DNA from: Cerrena zonata
Taxonomy: Eukaryota > Basidiomycota > Agaricomycetes > Polyporales > Cerrenaceae
Assembly (NCBI GenBank): GCA_038087015.1
Contig: JASBNA010000034.1
Coordinates: 248,001-312,000 of the forward strand
Direction of reading: 5' to 3'
DNA: 64,000 bases
The translations under genes were made by a program, and so were the position numbers. Positions within the stretch are counted from its first letter, which is position 1, and each line of letters opens with the position of its first letter. The notes under the pieces were generated by a model, which was given only the letters and a program-made list of their open reading frames with translations, made no database searches and was not told the origin of the DNA. This document shows positions 45,050 to 55,777 of the stretch, one piece after another.

Positions 45050-46737
45050 ATGCGGCCATATAAAACCATTCTAATAGTGGCATTAGGTTGGTAATATTGT
45101 ACTATTTTCAAAAATAAATTCTATATTCTGAATGTATCACCAGCTCTTGGTACATATGATGCAATTATGACTTTACCAAGTGAAGTCAGATGCATCTGGC
45201 AAAGAAGGTTTAGCATAGGGACAATACTATATCTTTCTATAAGATATGGAATGATCTTTAACATGCTTTTCCAAGTTCTTTATGCTTCCAGTGTCTCAAA
45301 AACCATAATAGTAAGTAGAAATTCTATATAAAATTAGAATTATGTGTATTAATCACATTGACTAGGGGTGAGAGTAATCTCAAACATACTAAGCTATCAC
45401 TTCTAACAGATAAGCCAGTTGCAAAGCACTAGCTGTCACTATTTATTTTGTAGATATACTTTTTGTCAGGCTTGTCTTTGCAGGTAATGTGCTATTTTAT
45501 CTTCTAAAGTGTTACCAAAACTTACACTCATTTGTAGTCTTTTCCTGTGTGCGTGTTTGGAGCATCTGCCAACACCAGTGGTTTCCTACTGTGGTGGTAT
45601 TTGTTCTAAGTATGTCTGATCCTGCTATCAATGCAGTAAGTTTTGAGATTCACTTTGGTGAGATGGTACTAATTAAATGATAGTATTCTAACAGGATAAA
45701 TTTTCTGGCACAATATGAAGTTGTATTGTCAGGCCCCTTGATAGGGTGCTGGTCATCTACAGATATCCACCAATATCTTTAGTGAGTCAGACTAGATTAT
45801 ATTTAATCAATAATGCTAATAATTCCAATAGCTGTTTGTACTTGGCCTTTACTCAAGCATATATATGCTTATATGATCTTTATAGTGGGGGTAATAACCA
45901 GAGCTATTGCTGTGGCTACAGATGCTGTAGTACTAGGCTTGACCTTATGGAAAACAATCCATATTTTCAAAGTAAATAAAGAGGTTAGGGCCAACAGCAA
46001 GCTTACTGTTATGTTAGTATATAATGGTATGTTGTATTTTTATGTCACTCTATATCACATATGACTAATCCTTATACTGATAGGCTCTATTCAATTCTGG
46101 TAAGTTCAACATAGTTTTATTGACTTAAGATTTTACTGAGTTTTTACAGCATACTACTTATTATCAATGTAGTTGCAATGCTTCTTGATGTTTTGTCTGT
46201 TGCAACTGATACAGTAAGTATCCATAGATAAGGTTCCCTGCACTGATTCTTATTGACTTGATTCAACAATAGGTTTCTTCAAATGCATCAACTTTTATTT
46301 ATATTCATGATGTGTGAGTAAAGTTATAACCCTCAGTTATTTATCTGATATAATTTCAAGCATTACCTCCATCATCTTCTCACACTTTATTCTGGATCTC
46401 CGCTCTGTCTATCACAGTAACCCTATGGAAACTGTCACAAAGCACTCAACTGTACACTTTGCCTCCAGGGTAGAAGGGAATATGGGAGCTACCTTGAGCA
46501 CTCAAAGTTATTGGGCTAGTAGTGGAGATGAAACAGAAACCATACAGCACTCAGAGTACCCATTCTATGATGGATTGACTAGAACCAAAGAAGAGGCATC
46601 AGAGCCTGAGTGAGTGTTGCCATTCTTACCCAATAGAACCTGACTAATCTAGCCCTATTCATAGACACAGATATTCTAATTCTCATGTTGATGAGGTCTC
46701 TGCTGATGGCAATGTTGAACTGGAGAGGATGGCCTAG
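45050..46737 (+). CDS. DUF6533-type multi-pass membrane protein inside a CpG desert
   Basis: With ATG 45,050 the protein starts MRPYKTILIVAL and continues through about ten exons (first donor after 45,086): ALGTYDAIMTLPSEVRCIWQ, the hallmark of DUF6533 (usually YDxxxTxxxEVxxIW); CKALAVTIYFVDILFVRLVF; VWSICQHQWFPTVV; INFLAQYEVVLSGPLIGCW; IPIAVCTWPLL and ITRAIAVATDAVVLGL. It ends at TAG 46,735-46,737. All these exons join in frame. Several stretches are membrane-spanning; the C-terminus is Ser/Glu-rich and cytosolic-looking. The function of the family is unknown. The gene has almost no CpG (two in 1.8 kb), unlike everything around it. An upstream exon at 44,940 is possible but breaks frame. Confidence 0.75.
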
Positions 46738-46918
46738 GTTTGGTTATCTGTATGCCTGACTCAATTTAGGTAGACCACTCAGTACTCTCTTTATGTTATT
46801 TGATGACATTCATATAAATGGCAAGAACTGGAGCATGAGATAGACAATGGGACAAGGTGCAATCATGACCGTAAAGTTTGATCTGTAAGGTAGCGGCGAC
46901 GGCTACAAACGCATCCTA

Positions 46919-49698
46919 TCAGCGGCGAAGCAACTGTAATGCTAGTTCTTCCTCTTCTTCCAGTGTGGTAGGCAGCAAGCTCGGGGTCGTGCCGTTCTGT
47001 TTGACGCTCTTTTGCCTCTTAGGAAGAGGAACGTCGTCTTCGGGATCGGACTGAGATGGTAAGTCGAAGTCAGGGGTTACATAGCCATCGTCGTCTTCGG
47101 GAAGAGATGCAACAGCGGCACCCATATCGAGACCCTCAGCCTAGTATAAAGGAACAGGATTAAGTCGATAATGTCAGTAAGAATACCAAAACAACGAACC
47201 TCGCGTTCCCGTTCTTTCCGCTTTCTCTTCTTCTCTCTCTTCTTTTCCTTCGCCTCCTCCTTATCAAGAACATCCACTTCCGACATCTTACCCCTCTCGC
47301 TCTCCGCAAACTTCTTTCCAGCCTCCTTCACATGATTCTTATCCTTGAACACTTCTTCCATCGCCTTCATCTCATACAACTCATGAGCGTTACCCTCCTC
47401 GTCAAACACCAACTTGTGTCCTTTAGGACCATTCTTCGCTATGGCTTTCTTGGAATTAGCCATCTTCTGTTTCCGTTTCGATGTAAATTCCGAGTCATCA
47501 ATTGCTGGGATACCTTCGAGCTGGTGATCGGCACGTTTGAGAGTGATGAAATCATCATCATCGTCAACATCGGCAGAATGGTCCACTAATTTGGTGTAAT
47601 GTTCGGATAGGATACTTTGATTCTTGCGCTCGAACATACGGTCGTATTTCGTTCGGACCTTGGTCGACTAAAATAGTATGAGTATCTTCTAACACGACGC
47701 CGCAATGTGAAGAGATACATACCTTATCTGCTTGTTCAGGTCCCGCAGTTTTCGGACTGGCCTCGTCGTCGTCTTCCTCGCTCGAACTGTGTTCGGACAT
47801 ACTTTCGTCCTCCTCCTCGTCGCTGCTCTCTGCCACGGCGCCTTCGTTATCAGATTTGTGTTGGAAATTGGCGACGCTATGAGATGCGTTTTTCTTCTGC
47901 CTTGCCATCTCCTTATTGATGAACTTGACTCTCGGTGCACCAGGTAGACCTAAAGATTCTGCGAACCGCTCGATAGGGAGTTCACCGAGTTTAAAGATGG
48001 ATTTATCTTTATGGAGGTGAACCGATTTGAGGTAGGATACGAATGCCTAAAGAAAATAGAAATGAACTTCCAACTCGAGAAACGTCGAAAGAGATACATA
48101 CTCGCTGTCCAAGGTACTTGATCTCGGGCTCCTGGAACGCCAGTTTTTGCAGCTGATTCTCGATGGTCTGAGTCTTGCTCGCTTTAATCTTGATCTTCTC
48201 AACGATAATGTTCTTCTTCGCTAACGCTTGCTTCATTCCCTCTTCCTCGCTCGGTAAGCACAAGAGAAGCGCCTTCCCTGCACTTTCGTACCTCGCCGTT
48301 CGACCGACTCTATGAATGTAGGTCTCAGCATCTTCAGGTGCATCAACCTGTACGACCCAATCTACGGCTGGGAAATCGAGACCGCGAGCGGCGATATCGG
48401 TAGCAAAAAGGACGGCATGCTTCATAGTAGTAAATCGTTGAAAAGTAGACAACCTAGTCATCTGCTTTTGCTTTCCGTAGAGATGTAAGAGTGGGATACC
48501 AGGATGCATCTTACAGAAGGTCTCGAACACGAAACGGATCTGCTTGCAACTCGACATGAACACGAGCGTCTTGTTCTGCAAATGGGTTTTGATGAAACTC
48601 CACAGAATGTCGAGTTTCTTGTCTAGTTCGCAAACAGTGTAATGCTGTTCGAGGGATTCGGGTACAAATGTTGCCTCGTCTGCTTCATCTGACCCTGCGT
48701 TGACACCTATTGGTACTGGGTCTTTGAGACTGAGGCGAGCGAGGTCGGAAACGGATTTCGTTTGAGTTGCAGAGAAAAGAAGTGTCTGTCGGGATCTTGG
48801 AAGATGCGATAGGAGTGCTGTAAGGGTTTTCTGAAAGCCCATGTCAAGGATACGATCGGCCTCGTCGAGCACTATTCAAGTGTCAGAAGTCTGACATGAT
48901 TATTAGATTGTATAGGACATACCCAATACTTGTACATTATCACATTCAAATCCAATTGTCTGGTCCATATGTTGGAGCAGACGACCCGGTGTTGCGACAA
49001 GGATGTTCATTCGTGATAGGCGTTCACGTTCATCCTTGAGATTCTTGCCTCCAATAACGAGACCTGCTGAAAACGAGTGGTAGCCACCTATTGAGCGTAG
49101 TACCTCGAATATTTGGACAGCCTGAAAACAATGTCAGGGGAAATCTGCTGTGAAAAGATGAAGCAAGCACATACCAGCTCTCGCGTAGGTGAGATAATCA
49201 GAGCTCCAAGCCCATCTTGAGGTCCCCATCTCCTCCTGTAAAGTATCTCAAGCACTGGTATGAGAAACGCGAGTGTTTTCCCACTGCCTGTGCGTGCCGC
49301 GCCGAGTACATCCTTTCCTTTGAGGGATACGGGTATACTTTTCGCTTGAATATCCGTCATTTCAACGAAGGAAACCTTTTTGAGACCTGAAATAATACAT
49401 CAGACACAATTCTTCGTTCAGTTTGGGCTGTCATGACCTTTCTTAGTCAATTCGGATACGGGCAAGGAAGCAAACGCCTTCACATCTAGGTCAGGCTCCT
49501 AAGTTACACAGCTGCGTCAATCATAAGGGTGAAGAGTTATCTTAGGCATAATATACTGACATACTCGAGAGCAGCCTGTTCCAATGCTTCGATTGACTTA
49601 GCCTCGTTAAATTTCTTGACCTTAGATGATCGGACCTGGTGTTTTGCAGGTTTACGTTTCTTCTGTGGAATTTTTGACGGTCCTGCCTCGGCACCCAT
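46919..49698 (-). CDS. DBP4: ATP-dependent RNA helicase DBP4 (Hca4/DDX10 type), ribosome assembly
   Basis: The start is ATG 49,698 ([16 protein letters not shown]) and the stop TGA 46,919-46,921. DEAD-box motifs appear in order: Q motif region [10 protein letters not shown], Walker [23 protein letters not shown] ([13 protein letters not shown]), SAT, then ARGLDFP and HRVGRTAR of the second RecA lobe. The C-terminal extension is acidic and Lys-rich, with [20 protein letters not shown], as in DBP4. In yeast the enzyme releases U14 snoRNA from pre-ribosomes and is essential for 18S rRNA maturation in the nucleolus. About 820 residues and seven or so introns; no frame damage seen. Its 3' end lies just outside the CpG desert. 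Confidence 0.93.
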
Positions 49699-49942
49699 GG
49701 TCAGAGCTATGGCCTTAAGATGTTGGGTTATTTCCAGGTTCTCAGCCCTAGTCAAGTCTGAGGATGAGAATATGTTCGGTACCCAATAGTGTTCTCCCAA
49801 AAGATGCGGATGAAAGTGAAGGTTGCAGCAAGCGCCAAGTGATCGAAGAGCGAAGGCATTCCAAATTTGGTAGATAAACATTCGGAAAGAACTTGAATTA
49901 CTCGAGCGGCACTACAACAAACAAGATGTTTTGCGAAGTATA

Positions 49943-51285
49943 CTACAATAGAGTCACCATAACATCCCCAGAGCCTTTTACTTTAAGAATGCCCCTATCG
50001 AGTACACGAGGTAAGTATTTCCCGATGTCCACGGCATGCTCCAAGTAATGCTCGAAATAGACGAAAACTATTTCCACATTATTAAATGTTGTACTACAGA
50101 GTATTTCGTCAAACTTGTCCCATAAATCTTGACAGTTACTCTTCAGTCCCCTTCTCCATAGCAGACCAAACGAGAGTTTCTTGATGTTCATACAACGTAA
50201 AGATTGCAATGTCTCCACAACATCGGCAAGGTGATATCCATCTACACCGCCCACTGAAAAGTCTTGTAGGGAGGTGCAAAGTTGCAAGCTAGAGACTACA
50301 GACAGTTTAGTGATACATTATTTTCATTAGAGAGGAGAGTGCTCACAAATTTTCGCCTTGGGCTTGGTCCTAAAAACATAGGCAGGTAAACGGAGATAAA
50401 CAAGCAACGGGCCTTTAATCCGAAGTAGCTCGGACAGAGAGACCGTTTGGTGATCCCCAGTTGAGTACTGGAAAGGCGGACCGTATTGAGAGATACGAGT
50501 GACTGAAGCCGCCACTGGGGAGCGGGCGATCCACTGGTGGACTTGGGTTGGTGGTGACCAGAGTCTATCATGATAGACTTCGATTTGCCGAAGCTTGATA
50601 AGGACCCGATGGAGTCCTTCCTCAAAATTGGGCAGAACAGCTTGTTCGTGCTTTTTCGATAAGTAAATCTGGTCCAAAATTAGACTCGTTACTGAGGGAA
50701 AGGCCTGTATCAGTGCATCGAATTTCTTCATTGTATGAAGCTTCACATCGTCGAAGGTCAGCGATTGAACGGAATTAAGGCGAAAAGGTAACTCCGAGGA
50801 ATCGTCCGTCAGCAATTTCAATTTTATCGAAGAAAATGTGAGAGTCGTGATGGCAGGCATCAAGGAAGATACTTCGGCCAAGAATTGGTTTGGCTTGAAG
50901 CTCTTCAACAATTTATCACTCGCGATGTAGAGCATTCGCACGTCTTTGGCATGGCTGGGTAGCAAACCTAGCGTTTGTTTTATCGTGTCCCACCCTTCGA
51001 CACCGTATAATCGAATATAGTGGAAGAGATTCTTTCGGCTTCGGTATACCCATCCTCGGCAGACTAAAGAACAAGCACGTAGGTTTTTTCGGCGCTCGTC
51101 GTCGTTGTATCCAATAATGGCTGGGTAACCGACCATGTCGATTATTTCATCGGAAATTTCGGGAGGTAGGATTGTATTTTTATTACCGTGACCTCTATGA
51201 ATGTCGAATACTCAAAGATAATGATGAGCTTTTGTTACAGAATGAAGTAACAAGCCATCATACCTTCATGTGTGGAATCCGACAT
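49943..51285 (-). CDS. F-box-like protein of Agaricomycete type
   Basis: The start is ATG 51,285 (MSDSTHEG), spliced to an exon reading LPPEISDEIIDMVG and ACSLVCRGWVYRSRKNLFHY, which is the typical start of the very numerous mushroom F-box-like proteins (LPxEIxDxIID...LxxCSLVCRxW). The remainder is irregular leucine-rich sequence (LRQIEVYHD, LSELLRIKGPLLVYLRL), with a last exon after an intron near 50,290-50,345 ending at TAG 49,943-49,945. Such proteins probably act as substrate adaptors of SCF ubiquitin ligases; the target is unknown. Confidence 0.8.
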
Positions 51286-53246
51286 GGTATGCCAGGTATC
51301 TAGTACTTATTCAAGCGCACTGTGGCTACACGAGAAGTACCAATATTAGTAAGTGTGCAAAGAGTTGCATGAGCGAGGAAATTCTTACATTGCGCCCTAG
51401 ACGAACACTGGGGGTGGGAGGGCAGGAGTAGAAGCAGAGACGCTGCCCACGTCCAGATGCCTACGTATATACATCTGCCTGTCGCCTGGGAGCTGAAAGT
51501 TCCCAGAGGGTTCTAGATATTGTGTCACGCACTATCAAATCGAGTCACAGATAACATAAATTGGACAGGAAGAAGCCTACCCAACAGGTGCGAGATCAAG
51601 TGGGGACTTCCGGCGACGAAATCTGGACCGTGGATCCCAACACGCCCCCTGCACGGACCAGGTCCAAAAACTTTAAGATATCCGATATGTCGAGAATAGA
51701 GAACGCCCTACCAGATACCTTGTCTCCGGAAAAAGTTTGCGAAAAAAATAATACGCACTCGAAGGTGTTTGTCGGTGAGCAACCAGAGAGGCCATAAAAT
51801 ACTCGTTTGGGTAATCATAAGCATAAAGTCAGGGTCAAACTGTGCCAAGTTGAAGATTATTGAGCCTTGGGGGACTGTTGCTGGATGGCCTGGACACTAT
51901 TGTTGGTCAAGATATGAAGATGGTGCAGAAAATGCAGAAAATGATGAGGTTTCAAGACTCCGGTGAAGAGGTCAACCCCTACAATTAGACTGGTATTTTT
52001 TTTGGTGAGCTTAATTCCTGTGCGGGATTTTAAGACAGCGGTCGAGTACCGCAACCGGGTTTGGAGTTCGGACCTTTAGGTTGCATAGGAGTGCCATGTA
52101 AGAGGAGACGTGTTTATTAGATGGACTTAGTGCGTAACATCGATTCATATATGTCCTTTAATACCACGGTTGTCAAATATTAAACTCGTACCTAAATCTT
52201 ACGACCCGGTCCATATTTGTAGCCATGGTATAGCAACGACATCACGAAGCGCATTCCAAGGGGTTCAAACCATGCAGAACAAGTTGGCCAAGGTCCGAAG
52301 AATAAATATCAACTTCGTTAGAAGTATTCCCAGATATCGGCGACGGTGTTGTCCGCGATGAAATGTCACTCTTTCGGACATACGCTCGGAAGAACCAGCA
52401 AAACCACGGTGATAATCATTTGGGGGTCCATCTGCAGATAAAAACGATCAGTTTCGTGATGAGTTTGACAGATTCAAGCCCAATTTTTAATCTGAAGAGT
52501 GCTTGAGCAACATAGAAATAATATGTTTCCCAATAATTGCTAAAGAAAACGGCATAAGGAGCATTGGAGGGCGAAAGTTGAACTGATCGAATATCGGAGT
52601 GCTGGCGCTACCCATATATGGCAATTTGCGACACTTGTCCGAAGATCGTCATCCCCGGGTTTTTGAAGTACGACCCCGCCATGCAACTATATAGCAAACT
52701 ACTCTAATCGATATATAATGCTTATCGTTTGGAATACATACTCTGTGGCCACCGTTCTTGTTATACTGGGTGTTGAGCCCCTGCTATTGCCCGCTACGGT
52801 ATGTCACGGGCTCGGGTAACATTTTGTGTCATTACACAGCGGTTTTGATTATCGCTGTATCACAATAACCTAGCCTACACCCTTACCGTGAAGGGGCCAA
52901 AAGTCGTTCTAAAGATTGCTCTGACTATCTCAGAGCTTACGAGGCTACTTTCGTGCTCAAGGTGAGAACACAGTTATTTACGTAAACACTTATCACCCAA
53001 CTTGCATTCCAGCTTCATCTTGTACAACATACAGTAGTGCCAAGCCCTACTGGTGCGGAAGACAAAACAGTCGACTCGCACGCTATTTTTGAGTCCAAGT
53101 TTCTCGCGAGTAGGACCAGAAGGCTCGACGCTCCCAGGATGACCACGCTGCAGACCAAGGGAGTTGCGATAAGAGAGGTCGATGGTCTCTCCACAGAGGT
53201 GTTCGACTCTTCATCACAGAAGGCACTTGCGCGACCGGAATTTGCT
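51286..53246. other. Long stretch without a firm gene
   Basis: Frames here are short and unrecognised (for example 51,567-51,797 with no known motif). Near the right end, an exon-like frame ending at 52,962 (REGAKSRSKDCSDYLRAYEA) could splice to 53,011 and stay open into the amidase frame. That may be a real upstream exon or chance. Confidence 0.35.
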
Positions 53247-55353
53247 ATGGCTCGAAAGTTTACAATTCGGATTGTGTTTTTCGCTGTTCTAGCGTCCTTG
53301 CTTGGATTCTGCCTCCCTCAAAAACATAGTGCTACGACCAATACAGTGACTTTCCCTGACCTCTATGAGGCATCGATTGCTGAACTACAGAGTGGACTGG
53401 CCAGTGGCTTGTTCACTAGTGTCGACCTCGTGAAGGTATGATCAAACTGATCTCGTATCGGAAATATTTCATCTTACAGGTATAATTTCCGTAGGCTTAT
53501 TTAGCTCGCATCGAGGAGGTCAACTTGCAAGGACCCACTTTACGTGCAGTCATTGAGACCAACCCCAGCGCCCTTTCCCAAGCGGAAGCGTTGGATCGTG
53601 AGAGGACCCTCACAGGACCTAGAGGTCCACTGCACGGTATTCCCATTATCGTCAAAGATAATATAGCAACTTTACATTCTGAAGGTATAGCATATCTTTC
53701 TGGGTCGCCGCTAGGTTCCGTGTTAACCTCTCCCTTCTCTTCAGGCATGAATACAACTGCCGGTAAATTTTTGTGCTGTCCAGATAGATAGGGTTGGTTC
53801 AGTGATTTGACCTGTTACTCAGGATCCTTCGCACTGTTGGGTTCTGTGGTCCCTAGAGACGCAACGGTAGCAGGCCAAACTTCGTGCAGCAGGTGCGATT
53901 CATTCTCGGCAAAGCCAACCTGAGCGAATGGGCCAATTTCCGGGGTCGTGTGCCATCAGGTTTTTCCGGAAGGGGTGGACAAGCGTCGAGCCCATACGTC
54001 CCACTTGGTGATCCCTCGGGCTCCAGCTCCGGGAGTGGGATATCTAGTGCCATCGGTCTTGCTGCTGGGGCCCTCGGATCTGAAACCGATGGAAGTATCG
54101 TCTCTCCTAGCCAGAATAATAATCTTGTCGGGATTAAACCCACTGTTGGACTTACAAGTAGAGCTGGAGGTGAGTTGAAATGAAATGTACCCTCAACAAT
54201 ATTATTCACCGTCAATAATAGTGGTGCCGATCTCGGAGCAGTAAGTGCGTATTGAGACATTTGGGATCTTTCTAACTCGTGCTCTGGTAATAGTCAAGAC
54301 ACTGTCGGCCCTATGTGTCGCTCAGTAGCAGATGCAGCCACTATCTTGACAGTCATCGCCGGACGAGATCCCTTGGACAATTTCACTTTAGCTCAGCCAG
54401 ATGTCGTCCCGGATTATACTAAAGCACTAAGGAAAGACGCGTTGAAAGGCGTACGTCTCGGCATTCCGAGGGGTTTCTCGCCGGGTAATCAAAACATCAT
54501 TGCTGCATTTAATGCTTCCGTGGAGATCATTCGTGGCTTGGGTGCTACTGTGATTGACCCTACAGATTTTCCTAGCTTAGCCGAGATCAGAGCTAGCGGA
54601 AATGAGACAATTGTTCTTGACACTGACTTCAAGGTTTGTATTTCGGAAATTTATAAAGCAATATATTGACGTTGCGTTTAGGTTGATGTAAACCGATACA
54701 TCGACGGTCTACTGGAAGTCCCTACTGGCGTCAAAGATCTTGCTGGTCTCATTGCGTTCAATTCTGCACACGCAGATGAGGAGTTAGTACCCCCTTTTTG
54801 GACGGACCAGTCGATGTAAGTGCAAATAGGTACAGCACGTTCTCGATTATAAACTCTAAACTCTCGCTTTCCTCCCCAGTTTTATTGCATCTCAGAATAC
54901 GACTGTAAACCAGGCATATTTTGACGCACTCGCCGCCGACAAGGATCTGGGCCAGACACGAGGAATTGATGCTACCCTAAAGATGTTCAACCTGGATGCG
55001 TTGTTGCTGCCTACCAGTGGTGCCTCTGGACCAGCAGCAATTGCAGGCTATCCACTCGTCACAGGTAAATAGAATAACATCGTCATCGCTTCTATTCAAG
55101 TTCAGTCTCACGCTGTTACACAGTTCCCCTTGGATTCCAACCCGCCAACACTACGCTTTCTCCTGCCCAACCTACGCGCTCTATGGGACCTAATCAACCC
55201 TTCGGAGTTTCGTTTATGGGTACCGCTTTTAGCGAGTTTAAACTGATCGGATATGCTTTCGCATACGAGCAAGCTACTCACAATCGCCTCAAACAACTGG
55301 CATTCCCAGAAGCTATTCCAAAGACCCAATTGGCTGATATAATCGGAAAATAG
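53247..55353 (+). CDS. Amidase-signature enzyme with two apparent frameshifts
   Basis: From ATG 53,247 the protein begins with a signal or anchor segment (MARKFTIRIVFFAVLASLLG). Family blocks follow across about nine exons: GIPIIVKDNIAT (catalytic Lys), MNTTAG, ILGKANLSEWANFRG, the Gly/Ser signature DPSGSSSGSG (cis-Ser and nucleophile Ser), LGSETDGSI, DTVGPMCRSVADAA, and the end FGVSFMGTAFSEFKLIGYA. The stop is TAG 55,351-55,353. Within 53,870-53,902 the frame must move twice by one base (between DATVA, KLRAAGAI and ILGKAN) to follow the family. So the gene is either recently inactivated or the sequence has two errors there. Everything else, splice sites included, is sound. Secreted fungal amidases of this type have varied substrates. 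Confidence 0.82.
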
Positions 55354-55437
55354 CCTGAGCGAATCGTGATTAGGTCTACAGGATAAAGACAATGTATAAA
55401 TATATTTTTTCGAGCGTCGAATTGGCCTTTCGCTACC

Positions 55438-55445
55438 AAAAAAAA
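55438..55445 (-). terminator. Pol III terminator of the tRNA
   Basis: Eight A residues on the plus strand give eight T residues on the tRNA strand, 33 bases after the tRNA 3' end. Confidence 0.7.
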
Positions 55446-55478
55446 TTGGAGATTCACGTGTAAAAATCCAGAGAACAG

Positions 55479-55573
55479 CGACACCAGCAGGATTCGAACC
55501 TGCGACCCAGATGGGAGTAGATGATTTCGAGTCTAATTCGAATCTACCGCCTTAACCACTCGGCCATAGTGCC
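55479..55573 (-). tRNA. tRNA-Ser (CGA), with intron
   Basis: The acceptor stem is GGCACTA paired with TGGTGTC, with discriminator G. The D-arm is TGGCCGAGTGGTTAAGGCG. Anticodon stem GTAGA/TCTAC encloses TTCGAA, giving anticodon CGA. An intron of about 14 bases after position 37 (TTAGACTCGAAATC) is needed to close the stem. A long variable arm (TCCCATCTGGG) and T-arm GCAGGTTCGAATCCTGC complete a serine tRNA. Confidence 0.9.
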
Positions 55574-55777
55574 TCCATTGTCTCCATCTATCAAACAAAC
55601 TCGTTCCAGGTCCAGCCATTTGACTAGCTTTGACCGACTGCAATGACAATGGGACACAGCCGAGTGGCCAATGTGCCACAGACCATGGTGTAGATATAAG
55701 AACGATGGGATCCTCGCATGTTCCCCCAACTTTCTTTCCTCTTACCCTCTCGTACAACCTTCAGGGCCGCCCTCCTT

